Positions 25,506 through 39,300 of a stretch of 64,000 nucleotides of DNA are shown here, piece after piece. Under the pieces are notes generated by a model, which worked only from the letters and a program-made list of their open reading frames with translations, made no database searches and was not told the origin of the DNA. Made by a program: the position numbers and the translations under genes. The DNA lies in the NCBI GenBank assembly GCA_949752735.1, contig OX457053.1:30771400-30835399 (forward strand). The letters are read 5' to 3'. Position 1 is the stretch's first letter; each line of letters begins with the position of its first letter. This DNA comes from Lumbricus terrestris (taxonomy: Eukaryota; Annelida; Clitellata; Crassiclitellata; Lumbricidae).

Positions 25506-25756
25506 CAGTGGCGGCGCCAGGATTTCAGTTTTGGGGGTTGAACTCCCGCGGAAAATATTCCATTTTCAACAGTCAAAATTTCTGACGAACTTTTTAAAAA
25601 TTCATTCGGCCGAAATCTCGTGCATATATGGTTTCAGTTTTTAGGGGGGGGCTGAGCAAGGAAATTTTCATTTTTACATGGGGGAAAATGGATGGTCTTT
25701 TTTGTAGGGGGGGCTTAGCCGCCCTAGCCCTCCCCCTAGCGCCGCTACAGGTACTG
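25506..25756. mobile_element. hAT-like MITE, CAGTGGCGGCGC family, copy A
   Basis: A 251-bp non-coding element starts with CAGTGGCGGCGCCAGGATTT and ends with CCCCTAGCGCCGCTACAGGTACTG. It is flanked by an exact 8-bp duplication, CATAGAAC (25498-25505 and 25757-25764). Confidence 0.85.
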
Positions 25757-25911
25757 CATAGAACCCGGATAGGATTAGAAAATAATTATGGGCCGGTTTC
25801 AGCAACTTATAATCTTTGCAAGTGACTTTCTGTAGAAGAGACCAGCAATATTAGTAAGTTGTAGGCCTACCATTGCTTGAATTACATTCATGAGGGGCAG
25901 CCTATGCGTCA

Positions 25912-26225
25912 CAGTGGCGGCGCCAGGATTTCAGTTTCGGAGGGGCTGAAGCCCGCGGAAAAATTTCTCCATTTTCGCCGAAAAAATTTCTGACGACCTT
26001 TTTTTTTTTTTTTTTTTTTATAGTCACTGACCAAAATCTCATGAAAATTTTCCATTTTCGCCGCCAAAATTTCTCACGACCTTTTTTTTTTTTTTTTTTT
26101 TAGTCATCGATCAAAAATCGTGGATTTTCTATGTAAAATAATTAAAATGGCCATTTTTTAGGGGGGGCTTAGCCTCCTGTAGGGGGGGCTTAGCCCCCCC
26201 CCAGCCCCCCCTAGCGCCGCCACTG
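25912..26225. mobile_element. hAT-like MITE, CAGTGGCGGCGC family, copy B
   Basis: A 314-bp element bounded by CAGTGGCGGCGCCAGGATTT and CCTAGCGCCGCCACTG, with an exact 8-bp duplication ATGCGTCA (25904-25911 and 26226-26233). Its interior holds T and G homopolymers and repeated TTTCTGACGACC motifs. Confidence 0.9.
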
Positions 26226-26438
26226 ATGCGTCATACCAAAATCTGCAAGCAGTTGCCATGGCGTAATGGATGAACTCAAGGCCATAGCTATAGGGGTGTT
26301 TGAACACCCCCCGAAATGAGATAATGTAAAAATGAATTAATGCATAATTTACTAACACATGATGCAAGAATTACAGCGTGTAATGTATTGGCCGTCCAGA
26401 ATCCGCTTTGAGAGCTCATAAGACGCTTCTCTAAACCC

Positions 26439-26639
26439 CAGGGCTTTTTTAACGTGCAGTCGTACACAAAATGTGCAGTTCTAAATGGATTTATGCGGTT
26501 ATAGAAGCACTTCTGCACAGTTAAAATTAGCAAAAAAGGTGAATTGTCCTCCGATTGGAAGTAATTTACTATGGAATCTATGGATGCAGGAACAGAAAAG
26601 GAGTTGTGCAGTTCTAAAAATTTCTTTAAAACAGCCCTG
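26439..26639. mobile_element. hAT-like MITE, CAGGGCT family, copy 2 (best copy)
   Basis: A 201-bp element with termini CAGGGCTTTTTTAAC and TTTAAAACAGCCCTG, flanked by an exact 8-bp duplication CTAAACCC (26431-26438 and 26640-26647). Copies 1 and 3 are at 4658-4850 and 15007-15173. Confidence 0.9.
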
Positions 26640-26878
26640 CTAAACCCTTATACCCTTATATATATATATAGTCATTGATTCAGTTGCTTGTGGACATAAT
26701 CACAGCCGAGTAAACCCCCAACCCCAAATAAAATCTTGACTACGACCTTGGATGGACTCGTACAATAGTTTCTATTTCTTCGACGTCCAAAAAGCGAAGT
26801 CGTGGGAATTATAGCTGATTAACAGGCGCTCAGTCAAAACAAAGTCGATTGACAGGTAGGATCAAATTATGTCAAGTC

Positions 26879-27182
26879 CAGTGGCGGCGCTAGGGGGGAA
26901 CAGGGGAGGGGCTAAGCCCCCATCATCAGATGCTAAGCCCCTCTAAAAAAAAGGCCAGCCGGCTTTTTTTCCCCGTGTAAAACTGAAATATTTCCATGAT
27001 TTTCAACCGATGACAAAAAAATTTGAAATTCTGAAATTTTGGCGATGTAAATGGAAAATTTCCATGAGATTTCGACCGGCTTACTAAAAAAGGTCAGAAA
27101 TTTCGGCAGATGAAAAAATGAAAATGGAAAATCTCCTGGGAGGCTTCAGTCCCCCAAACCTGAAATCCTGGCGGCGCCACTG
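26879..27182. mobile_element. hAT-like MITE, CAGTGGCGGCGC family, copy C (inverted relative to A and B)
   Basis: A 304-bp element starting CAGTGGCGGCGCTAGG and ending AAATCCTGGCGGCGCCACTG, with an exact 8-bp duplication GTCAAGTC (26871-26878 and 27183-27190). Confidence 0.9.
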
Positions 27183-28052
27183 GTCAAGTCCCTCATCAAG
27201 CACAGATCCTGCAAACACAAGTTGTTAATTCAATTCTGTAGCACCATCAAGGTTGCCCAAATGCAGTTCAAACATTTGTATAACTTCTTTTCATAGAAAG
27301 ATTACAATTATTTCTAAGCCATCAGTTGATGCCTTCAGCATTAGCTGGTGGCATAGGCTTATTACCAATTACAATAATATTGCTCTCTACAATATCCTGT
27401 ACATCATGTATGCAATCCCCTTACATACCAAAAAGCCCAAGGTCACAGAGTTCAGTGATTAAATTACACTTTTAATTGTGAACGACAACATACTAAATGA
27501 ATTACATAATATAAAAAACAAATCCCTTTAATTACGAATAGTTTATTGAACACGGAAATATTTTATTGAACACGGAAACAAGCAATTTAATTAAGAGGTT
27601 CGAACGTGCAGGATGCAAGAAAACAAACTGGCAAGACAAGCAGCAAAAGAGATTTAAAGCATCACTCATATAAATCGACAAAAGCTGCAAATACGGTAAG
27701 CTAAATCTCACAATGTTAAAGACCAGATCGATAAAAGCAGGACCATCAAAACATTCTAACAGAAAAGTTATTTCATAGTAGAGGCAATATACAAAATAAT
27801 CTGTCAAATATTTCTTAAATTCCTTAACCTCCAATTCACACTCCGAAGCTCCAGGACACAAGGAACATACCATCAAATAGTTTACTTGCAGAGAGCAAAA
27901 ATACATCACAAAATAATTCAATGAACAACTATTACAGCACAATAAAAAAATTCATATCAAAACTCAAAGCACGATCAAGGACAATGAAAACATTTAGGTA
28001 GCAAAAATAATACTGTGAACAGTTACTCACGGTAACTTAATTAGCACTGTAG
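27183..28052. other. Spacer downstream of the deaminase-like gene, no gene recognised
   Basis: AT-rich sequence without recognisable coding or repeat structure. The longest frame (27942-27532, minus) is low-complexity and hydrophobic and resembles no family I know. Confidence 0.4.
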
Positions 28053-28393
28053 TAAAAGGGCGGATCCAGGGGGACTAACCCGGCCATGGCCCCCCCATTT
28101 AGAAATTTGTTTATTTTTACCAATAATTTGACGTGGCCCCCAATGGGTAGTTTCGTAGCCCCTTCTCCACACCCCACGAGGTCGTCCATACACGAGGTTT
28201 GTGCAGGGGCTTAAGAACACTGTACAACACAAAAGGTCGTCAAATGTTTTGGCGGATAAAATGGTATATTTTTGTTGGGCATTCGACAAACGACTAAAAA
28301 AGTCATCAGATTTTTCAGTGATAATGACGAAATTAGTCCTCTGTCCCAAGACCGAAAATTCTGCCGCCTCGAAAATTTCTGTATCCACCCTTG
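28053..28393. mobile_element. MITE, AGGGCGGATCC family, copy 1
   Basis: A 341-bp element with ends AAAGGGCGGATCCAG and CTGTATCCACCCTTG, and a 7-of-8 duplication (CTGTAGTA / CTGTAGCA). It has the same length as copy 2 at 61817-62157. Confidence 0.7.
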
Positions 28394-28439
28394 CTGTAGC
28401 ATACTGTCAACTAACCACCACTGAACACAATGCTGCCAG

Positions 28440-28570
28440 AGTGAGCAAGTTCAGACATCAAAGGAACAAATTCAGCCTTCAAAGGAGGAATCTCAGTCTT
28501 CAAAGGAGCAAGTTCAACCTTCAAAGGAGGAATCTGTCTTCAAAGGAGCAACCATGTTCAGCCTTCAAAG
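28440..28570. repeat. Short imperfect tandem repeat (about 20-40 bp units)
   Basis: The motif TTCAGCCTTCAAAGGAG/GAATCTCAGTCTTCAAAGGAGCAAG recurs several times. It lies just downstream of the stop codon of the deaminase-like gene, in its probable 3' UTR or spacer. Confidence 0.6.
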
Positions 28571-28710
28571 AAGCAACACTAATCTCCTGACCGGTCTTAC
28601 GCAGGCTGTTTCTTTTCCAGTTCTTTCGTTCAACTTATGAGTATAAAATTATTATTTTTCATATTGTCATGTCAGTTAGAGGATTTTCGCTGAGTTTCAG
28701 GGGACTTTTC

Positions 28711-31700
28711 CTAGATAAGTCGTTCGCCTTTTATATACAGACCCACGATGTTTCGATCATCACCTGAAAAAAATCAAAAGAACAATCGGTCAGAATGGAA
28801 TTGTTGGTTTGCATACATGTCTGCTTGCCTGTCTGTTTGCCTGTCTGTTTGCCTGTCTGTCCATCCTCTAATCAACCTTGCAAAGGAACAAACACTGGAC
28901 ATCTATGCGTAGATGCCGGGAAAGCACATAGGCAACCATGCAGATGTCATCCGTGTATACAAGACGGACAACACCCTAATCATCAACAGTTGGGAGTGAC
29001 CCGACTGATGCCAACAGGCAATGGATTCCACAGAGGAAGAGGCATGTACCTGTATGCATGTATGTATGTATGTATGTATGTATGTATGTATGTATGTATG
29101 TACGTACGTACGTACGAGTATGCATGTACGTACGAGTATGCATAATTGTGGGGCGCGGTGGTGTAGTGGTGGCGTCGTTGCCTTGAAGCCGGAAGGTTCA
29201 AGGCTCGAATCCACCTCAAGTCACCGCGTAGGGACCTTAGGCAAGTCCTTCACTCGCAATTGCTCAGCGCTTTGGCGTGAAACTCCGATGCAGCGTCCGC
29301 GCTGTAGTCGGGAGCGCCTCTGAGTAGCGGTTGAGGGCTGGAAGAGGCGCTATAACAAGTGTGCATACAAAGAAACAAACAATTGCATATTCATGCGCGT
29401 ATGCATGCATACACTTGTGTATGCATGCAAGTATCAGCATATGTTACTAACCAATACCTACATGTATTGCATGTATGTATAAACATTTACTTATGTACTT
29501 AAGCATGCATGAATGAATGAATGCATTTATCGATGTGTGTGCATTGCATGCATATCTTACATGACAGTGATAAGAACACTTGGATGTCATCCTCACCATA
29601 ATGCTATAAATACTATATATATTCGTTTAATTCATGAAAAAGCAGGTAGGCCTAGTCTCTCACTAACATTAAAATAATAAAGCCGTAAAGAATCTCTCAA
29701 AGGTATACTACACATTACTTACCAACAGTCAGAAACTTCTCCAGAACTTCCTGGAAAAAAAATCATATCAGAGTTAGTATGTAGCATTCTAACTTCAACT
29801 CTGAAATGAACTTGCAAAAACAAATTATGCTTAGACAAAGAGAAAAAAATGGCTGAAAATCGTGTTCTTCTTCTTCTAAAGCTAATCGAAACCGTAGCGG
29901 CAAGTGTTTTTGGTAATCTTTCACATCCGCATTACTTGAACCCAAGATGTTTGTCTCCAGGGGTAGGCTCATCAAATACTGCGTATAAAATAACTACCGC
30001 AAGGTTGAAGATCTATGGAATTTGATTTCTAAACCGAACAAAGATGGAGCTCGTGATTACAATAAAACTGATTTTTTTTTCAACATTTAATGTTGCAATG
30101 ATTCATGATTTAGCGAGTCCTACCTTACACTACAAGCGTCAAAAATGCGACAGAATTCTGCATAAAAAAATACTGAATGCTCCAAAAAACAGGAAAACAA
30201 ACCAAGCAAAAATTTCAGTGGTCCCAAAGACAATAACTGTTTTCTCCAGTCAGACTTCTTGAGCTTCTTAGCAGCATTTGCTAGAATTTATGATAATGCT
30301 GCAACCTTTTCTTGGGGTTGAATGCACTGCGAGCGCTTCTGAAAGGCTGTTGCTGCGAGAAGCTTTATAAATTGTCAGATAAGATAAGATAAGATACAAC
30401 CTATTCGAATCTGTGCACATGGTAGACCAATGGTAGCTTGTTTACAAGGTTTAGATCTCAGGCTAGCATGAGCCATGCACAATAAATGGCATGATTTCCA
30501 TTCGAATGAGCAGCGGAAGTGAAGGATTTTTTCATTGAAAAAAGCAGGTTATATAAGTCATAAGATCGGTAGAGAAACCAAATCCATTTACATTAGTAAA
30601 AACTAACAATTATTCTCAGAAATGTAGGAAGTGCTACTACAAAAATTCGAACTTGCATCGCTCTCCAAGATGATGAGAATCGCTATTTAAAGAAAAGCTA
30701 ACATTGTAAAACTTACGAGAACAGTGTCTTGATTGCGAATGGCCATGAACTTTGAGAACAGAGCGTTTGGACTGATGTGCAGTGCATCAAATTCTTTTCC
30801 AATCTCAAAGTTGCCAATCTTGTTGGCAAGACCAAGCACTAAAATGTACAGCATATTACGTATATGTTACGTTAGAAGACAGAAGAAGAGATCTTCGAAA
30901 AAATGAGGCAACGACTAAAAAAAAGTCGTCAACTTTTTCAGGACAGAGAAATTGGGTTTTTCATCGACATTTCGGATGGATGACTTTAAAAAAAGTCGTC
31001 AGAAATTTTGGTCGGCAACATAGGCGGAGACCTGGGCCGAGAATTGGGGGACGGAAAGACACAAGATTTTTCGAAAAATTTCTGACGACCGGCGAAATCT
31101 CGAAAAAAAGTTATTTTCGCCGCCCAAAAAGTTGATGGCCTTTTTTTTAGTCATCCGGCCAAAATCTCGACGAAATTTTCTATTTTCGCTGCCAAAAATG
31201 TCTTGACGCTCAAACATCGGGGGGGGGACAAATGCATGGGCCGTCCCCCCCAACACTTTCATTGGGGGAGATCGTCCCCCCTGTCCCCCCTAGGTCTCCG
31301 CCCATGGTCGGCAAAATGTGAAAATTTCGTCGGTGACACAGATATTCGTCCGCCCAAAATCTCGCATCCTTCCTTCGGCCCCTCGTTTTCGTCAACTGCA
31401 AGTCTCCGCCAAAGTCTCCGCATATGGCTGAAACTCCTTCACAGAACTGGGGCTATATTTACAGACGTGACTCAGCGATTTTGAAAGACCAACCCTATAA
31501 GCAAAACTCTAGTTCTATATCTATGAGTGGACTTTTGCACTCACTTGCTTCAACTCTAATAAATAGAACTCTGGTTCCGTTTAGCACTCGTGAATAAGCT
31601 TGTGCTCTGCGCTTGATTTTCGAGTGGCGCGTTAGAAATTTGGAGATTGCAAGTACGATTATAGGGGCGGACCCCTATAATCGTACTTGCTAACTCACCA

Positions 31701-33287
31701 CACTGTCTATGGAAGAACACACTGCCCATCATTTAGATAGATTGCTGTGTTGAATTACTCAATGCCGATTCTAACATGCTCTGCCTTAGAGGCACGTCCT
31801 GTACAATGGCCTCAAAGATATGTGCAAGTTTCAATGAATGCTTTTCACTTACACAGCAGACAAATTTAAACAGTTAAATGGTCAACAGAAGTGACTGTCC
31901 AACCAACATCTTACAGTGAGGTACTCACTTACACTTAATAAGTAGTTTTATTTGTTTATTCAGAGAGATCAACAAATCAAAACAGCAAAATGACAACAAC
32001 AAAAATATATAACAGTGTGCAGCGAAATGAGGAGCTAATATTATCATCTATCAGGTAAAAGATACCTAGGGAAGGGTAACCCAGAAAGGGAGTGATCCCG
32101 CTAAAACTTACGAGAACCCTTGTAGAAACCTACTCCTTTCATCGTACAACGAGGTACTCATTTAATACTCATTGAATTCTTGACCTAATGCTCAAAGATC
32201 TTTCTTGTTTGCAGTGCTCTTAACAAGAATTAACAGTTACCTAACAGAATCACATAACATTCACTAAAATCATTGTTAATACATCAGAAAAGAAAAAACT
32301 ACCTGTGGCGCCACCTAACGTAGCCATGTGAAACAGCCTCATCAGCGAAACATCGACGATTTCCTCCGGACCCTCATCCTCCTCTTCCTCATCTTCATCC
32401 TCACTCACGACAATCTCTTTCTTCTTCTCTTCCGTGTTGTCAACACAAGAATGAGACTGAATATCATCCACTGCACGGTCCTTGACCTTGACATCTTTGA
32501 CCTTTTTCGTTCTCGTGATGATGACGGGCTGAGGCCATTTGCTACTGAGGACCGTGCACTGAATGCAGCGGCGAATCGTGTCCAACATCGACACGCAGTG
32601 GCTCGTGTTGATATCTGACAACGTTGCAATAAACGGATGTTGCTCCATAAAATTCTTAGATAGATTAATATCGCACCAATACATAATGCATGACATCTGT
32701 ATGTATGCAATGCATGTATGTATGTATGTATGTGTGTTTATGTATGTATGTATGTACGTATGTACATATGTAATGTATGTATGTATGTATGTATGTACGT
32801 ATGTACATATGTAATGTATGTATGTATGTACATATGTAATGTATGTATGTATGTATGTATGTATGTATGTATGTATGCGTGCATGCATGTATGTATGTAT
32901 GTATGTATGTAATGTATGTATGTATGTATGCATGACATTGTATTTATGTATGTATTTATGTATGCATGTATATATGTATGAGCACTTATATAGTGATACT
33001 TCAAGATTTCTACTCAGAGGCATTCCTGACTACAGCACAAACACTGAATTAGAGTTTCACGCTAAAGCGCACGAGCAATTGTGAATGAAGGCATTGCTGA
33101 GGGTCCATACGCGGTGGATTCGAACCCGCAACCTTCAGACTCCAAGGCAACCAATATACCCCTACAGCACCGTGCCTCAGTGTGATTTTGAGGTTTAAAA
33201 TTTGTTGAGTTTGGCATTCTTATTCTTCATTTCCATTGTATTCTTAACATTTGAGAATATGCAACATTTAGGCAACAATATCTGTAC

Positions 33288-33346
<59 letters not shown>

Positions 33347-36300
33347 TTAATTTATATAGCGACCCTTCAAGGTATCTACTCAGAGGCGAATACATATCAA
33401 AACATACATATCATTGCTCATTTGATTCTTCGTGACTCTTCTAATGTTGCACGGACAACGGGTATTAAAAGGCAGAGAAATATTTGCTAGCCTGTTCCCA
33501 ATCCAACTGTGATATTTCTAGACGTGAATCTTGATAACGAAGAAAACGTACAGTTGCTGCAAGACAGTAAATACAGAATTCATTTGCATCACGTAGATTG
33601 AAAATGCTATCCAAGACATAACGATTACCAAACGTTTCTAATGACAAGCAAGTCATAAATCTTTCTGCAGTACTGTACATGTACTATGGTTTACAATAGA
33701 TAAAACATTAACATTAAAGTTTAGGATTAAATGTCTTTAACTGTTGCAAGATTGTGCAGCATAATAATCAGATAGAATAATTCTAACTCAACATGATGCA
33801 TAATAATTAGATAGAATAATTCTAACTCAACATAATGCATAATAATTAGATAGAATAATTCTAATTCAACATAATTGCATAATAATTAGATAGAATAATT
33901 CTAATTCAACATAATTGCATAATAATTAGCCAGAATAATTATAATTCAACCTCATCAGTTCCTAAGTCTAAGCAAATCTGCAGAATTTACATATAAAAAG
34001 TCCAGATCAAAATGATAAATACCAAACATAAAAAGAAGGTATCTATCAGTTGTGGTCATCTTCTATCATAACATAAAATCATCCTGAAATCTTTAGTACC
34101 TTGTAGAACCCTACCATAGTTATGCCACTCAGCCAAAAGAGCAAATAAAATTATAAAATGTCACAATTGGCGACATGATCGGTGTGAAGAACAAACCTTA
34201 AAGTTGGAAATAGTGACCACACTGCTCTAAATCACAATTCTAGTTTCACAAGAAGCTTTAACATTAGAACGACTTAACATTAGAACGACTTAACATTAGA
34301 ACGATTTAACAGTAGAACGACTTAACATTAGAACAACAGCATTTTCGAAGACCTTAAATTAAATTACAAAAACAGTCAACATAATTATTCCAACTCGCTC
34401 GCTAGATTTAACTCTTCAGCCATTTCCGTCATCTTTTTTATGACTAATTTTTGTCGTAAGGTCGTCTTAAACTGAAACTTACAGAAGACTTGCGCTCGGA
34501 CAGTATGCAATTGATGCCCCACTCTCTGCAATTAACTTCAGCTCGTCCCCAGTACAAAGCGAACCGTTAACGAGTATCAGCTGCAAAAGGAAATAACAAT
34601 TAATTCAACACATCACTGTCAATTAATGGAAAAGAATTTAAATTTTAATCATATTACTCAACAGAAATTATAACAATCTGCTGTGTGGCCGCAACACGTT
34701 TACAACTCCTCTGAACACAGTGGCGTAGACAAGGGGGTTTCGGGGTTAAACCCCCCATTGGCCTAGAAAAAAGTTTTTTTAAAGTTTATTTATCCGCTTA
34801 AATAAGAAAAAACAAAACAATTGCTTGTAGTAACAATTTTTTTTCTTACTTTATTCCCTTACTTTATTCCTCCTTTATTTACTGTAATACTGTTGGGTTG
34901 GTGTCAGAAAGAGCATCCGGCCAGGCCATAAAACCCCCAAACCCCTACCCCATCATAAATTCCTGGCTACGACACTGTCTGAACATGTATCATAATTTTG
35001 CTAAAGCACAGTCTAATAAGAAACCAAATTGCTAAAATGCAGTTTTGTATTGTATGGCACCTCTCATAGTGCACACTAATCAGAGGCGCTCCCAGTACGA
35101 AAGACCCAGAGATAGGAAAGTAGTTTTTAGTCATATTATAATCTGATCCGGTTTTATATATACACGTAATCGTATACAAAGCTATGCACGTGTGCTTGCC
35201 AGATTCAACAAAAGTCTCCTTACTTGTTTACTTACACACCAGGAACAGGAAATCAGAAAATTACATTCTGCCATAATGTTTGTTCCAGTCTTTGGAAAAA
35301 CCCATCACTTCTTCCTAACCTTGTTACCGAGAACCCCGCACTTTTTGTGGTAACGTAGCAGGCGCTTCTGGCCAAGGTCAAGCCACTGTCGCAGTCCAGA
35401 GTTCATTTCCTCCTCTGGAAAATCACCGATCGTTGTCTGGAAAAATAAACAGTTATCCACCAATCATAACAACTGAGTTTGACTAATACTAATCCTATAA
35501 CTTGTAATTACATCTAATCTTTTCTTCACTACATATGCAAAACAAACTGTATAACTGTTGTATTTGTCTTTTGTGGGAGCAATAAACTTGACTTGACTTG
35601 CCAATCAACTGGTTAGATTTGATTTATTGATTCAGAAACAAAATGAATTAAAAACAAACAATATCCTTGGAACAATAAAGATGACCTACAACTTTAGATA
35701 AAGATCTATATCCTATACAAAGATAAAGATTAAAGATGACCTACAAAGATAAAGATGTCCTATGCAAAGATAAAGATTAAAGATGACCTACAAAGATAAA
35801 GATGTCCTATGCAAAGATAAAGATTAAAGATGACCTACAAAGATGTCCAGATAAACTCAGGATTCAAACGTCGATTTAGCCATGTATAGATTTGTAAACA
35901 AATCAGATTACAGGGCAAATCCTCACCAGAAAGCTCTCAAGTCATAATCTGAAAATCAGAACTGTTCAATCGTCCCGATTATCGGATACGATGGGCAAGC
36001 AAGCTAAACAGACAACTCCCGACTCAACATTGCACTACCTTCGTGGTTGGTCCGTCAACATGACCCCCTACCCTTTAGCCATTTGTCATCTCCCAAATAC
36101 CTCCCAGTCATAGCTCCATCAGCTACCTTCCTCCATATGGCTTGGGTCAGGAGCACCTCTGAGTAGGGATATTGAGAGGTACCCCAAAACTTCCAATTGA
36201 TCAACAAAGGGTATCTTTTTATGACACGCTGAAACATGTCTCTCAAGCTATCACCTATTGCAGAATAAATCAATGGTTGCACTTGCACATGTTTAATGTA

Positions 36301-39300
36301 AAATTACTTTGCAATGATTATGCAAACTGTTTTTCCTACATCATTCCCAAGTTTTTTGTTTACACATTATGGTGTTTTAAAAGCAGTACAGTAGGATACT
36401 GTAACCATTGAAACAATTGCATACTGATAGTCTAATTACTATAAGTCAGATGCATTAGAACAACGTAAAAGCTATGTCATCTGGCTACCCAAAAGTCATA
36501 CCTTGATGGGCAAGTCCATATCCTTAGCCATCTCAGCTACCTTTGCCTCCATCCACTCGGGTAATGGCTTGGAAAATATCAGACATGGCTGCACACGGTC
36601 ACTCTAAAATTGCAATTTAAAAAAACAATTATCCATTGGAGAAGTCGAGTTAATGAACCGAAGGTCATTTCATAGGTTTAAAGCTGTCACATTTGAAGTG
36701 AAGACACTACAACAGCAGCTGTAAGACATTTAGGACCTTTGCTCATGATTCAAAATGCTATAGTCTAGCGGTTCCCAACCCGTGGCCCACGGGCCAAAAG
36801 TGGCCCACCTGGCCTACAAAAATGGCCCGCAGCATCTCAATGAATTAAGACAAATATATGTAAAAATTGACAATTTGTACACGATAGAATATATAAAATT
36901 CTTTTCTATTACAAATTATTTTATTTGGATGCTAATTAATCACATCAAAATAGAATGTTTGATGTGATTTATTAACGTCCAAATAAAATAACATTCCATT
37001 TTGATTCAATTATAACAATTCTATACGCCTTTAGTTAATTAAATTTTAGCTTTGTGGCCCCCTAATGTCCTTCAACTAAGTAAACTTAGAAAAAAAGTGG
37101 CCCGACAGTCAAAAAAGGTTGGGAACCACTGCTATAGTCCTATAGAGAGCAACCAGTGTTTCTAGTTGTGCCCACCGCATCTGAAGGTCCAAAAGCAGGT
37201 TTTTAAGCAGAAACCCTTCACGTCTTTAAAAAAAGGTAAAACTGCACTTGTTATCTGCACTTAGCTTACCTTTTTTCTGAGTATGTGATTCACAACATCT
37301 TTCGCTTTGATCATCTGAAACATGTGTGTGTCATCGCGATTGTCACCATAGAAGATCTCCATTCCGATCTGAGCACGTTGTTTACACCGCACTGAAAAAC
37401 CGATCAGTTCATGGGTCAATGTAACGATATTCACATTAATTATCAAATTATGAATCAACTCACAATTCTAAGCATAAATATCATCCTCTGTTTCTTCTCA
37501 AAGTTTTCCATAAAAAATAATTACAACTTCACAACAATAGGTCTCACTGCAAGTCATCACTTTCCTTTTATTAGTAGCCAAGTAGAAGTAGACAAGAGAA
37601 TGTTCTCACATTTAGCCACAAATACAAGTCTGTGCATTGCCTACATTCTGGGGTCAGAAGACAAGAACTAACAGTTTAATGTCTGATTCTATAAATTCCT
37701 TTTTCATTTGCAAATATTCTATTTGATCTATCATCAATGAATGTTATATTTATGTTTTAAAGATAGTGTACACCACTAGAGCTTAAATGCAGATATGTTG
37801 AAAACATTGCATACAGGGCAAAAAGAACACAATATAATACACGTTATCTTAGGTAAGAAATCAGCTGTATATTTACTAGTTTAGCCATTTTCTAGACTTC
37901 CTATTCCAAGTGGAAAAAGAAACTTGCCGACAGCGTCCGTGAGAAGTCTCGCAGCCGACTCAACTGCTGAGCCGTTATACGACGCACACGTGATGCCCTC
38001 ACGTAACGAGTGTTGCTAACGACAAAATACATAAACTCAAATTCAAAAATAATCCGAATACCTGTAGCTAATACCTCAACATCTGGTCTAATAAACATTG
38101 ATTTTAAACACACTTATAAATTGAACAATTTAAGCATGCCTAGTTGCTGACTGATGGCCACTCTGCTGCTGCACAAGTGGAGGATAATGCAACAATTTTT
38201 TCCAACTGCTAGTTTTACCAGTGCTATGTTTGAAAGCTCAAAACATCTAATGTATTGGTAATTTCTATGGCATGCTCACAGCCGTGGCCATTCAGTAGTA
38301 CTCCCAGTGCAAGAATACCGAGAGAAAAATAGCTTTTGAGATGAGAAGAGAGAGATGTAGATAGTGATATAGAAAGTAGAGAATCACGCAGAGTGTCGAG
38401 AAGGGAATTGTATGCTGTATTATACATCTCAATATGTATTGTATGTACATATTTAAGTGCACACTTAGGTAAAAGCACCACACCACACCGTTATAGATCT
38501 CTGCGATTGACAGAAACAAGTACACGTTAGGACAGTTTGATATTGTTTACTGCAAATTACCAAATTTATGCAAAGGTGCATAAAAGGAATGGAAAACAGT
38601 TTCATGAAGATGGTCCAACACATGGAAGGTAGAAAGGGTTCAGTCGGAAGCATGGAAGTGCAGCACCTGCAGATCTCCATGAACATCAGAGCTTAAGACT
38701 CCCATCACTGCAATGGTGAGCCTAAACCCCTCCCTTTCTTTTCGATAGCTTCATGGACCCAACACCAGTTCATAAGGCCAAAAAAAAAATAATGCTGTGT
38801 TTCCGGTAACAGAGCTCTAAAAAATTGGGTAGGTAGGTCGAAAAATATTTTTATTTTGGTAAAATATTTTTATGCAGTGACTATCCGAAATTTTTTACCC
38901 AACTACTCTTTTTTGCATAAAGGTACATGCTGTAACAAAGTACGTGTTCTAAGCAAGTATAAACTGCCTATTTCCTGACTGTCTGTACCTAAAATTGCTC
39001 TAGAAAACAATTCTATTAATTTCATTTTGTTGATATCTTTTCTGGTAAGATAAAGTGGGAAGGGAAGGGGAAGATGAGTGCGAACAAAACATCACTGCTA
39101 GGGGTCGTTCCAGACTGGCCGAGCCAGTGGCTAGTTACACCTAGAGGTTGCTAGATTTATTTTCCCTAGTCACCGTTAGAGGTGGCTCAAGTGAAAATGA
39201 TAAGGCTAGAGGTTTCTCAAGACTGGCAACCAGGAAGTACTTAGGCAGGCGTGAAACTCTAAGTCACTGTAAATAAAAAAATTTGCACAAAATTTTCCGA

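Noticed and set aside
27532..27942. 136-aa hydrophobic, Cys-rich frame
   Set aside because: AT-rich low-complexity translation with no domain, no flanking splice signals and no support from the neighbouring sequence.
32630..33023. Tyr/Ile/His/Thr-repeat N-terminal part of a 257-aa frame
   Set aside because: It is a translated (TGTA)n tract. The real exon starts at 32614, where the phase gives GLGT-D.
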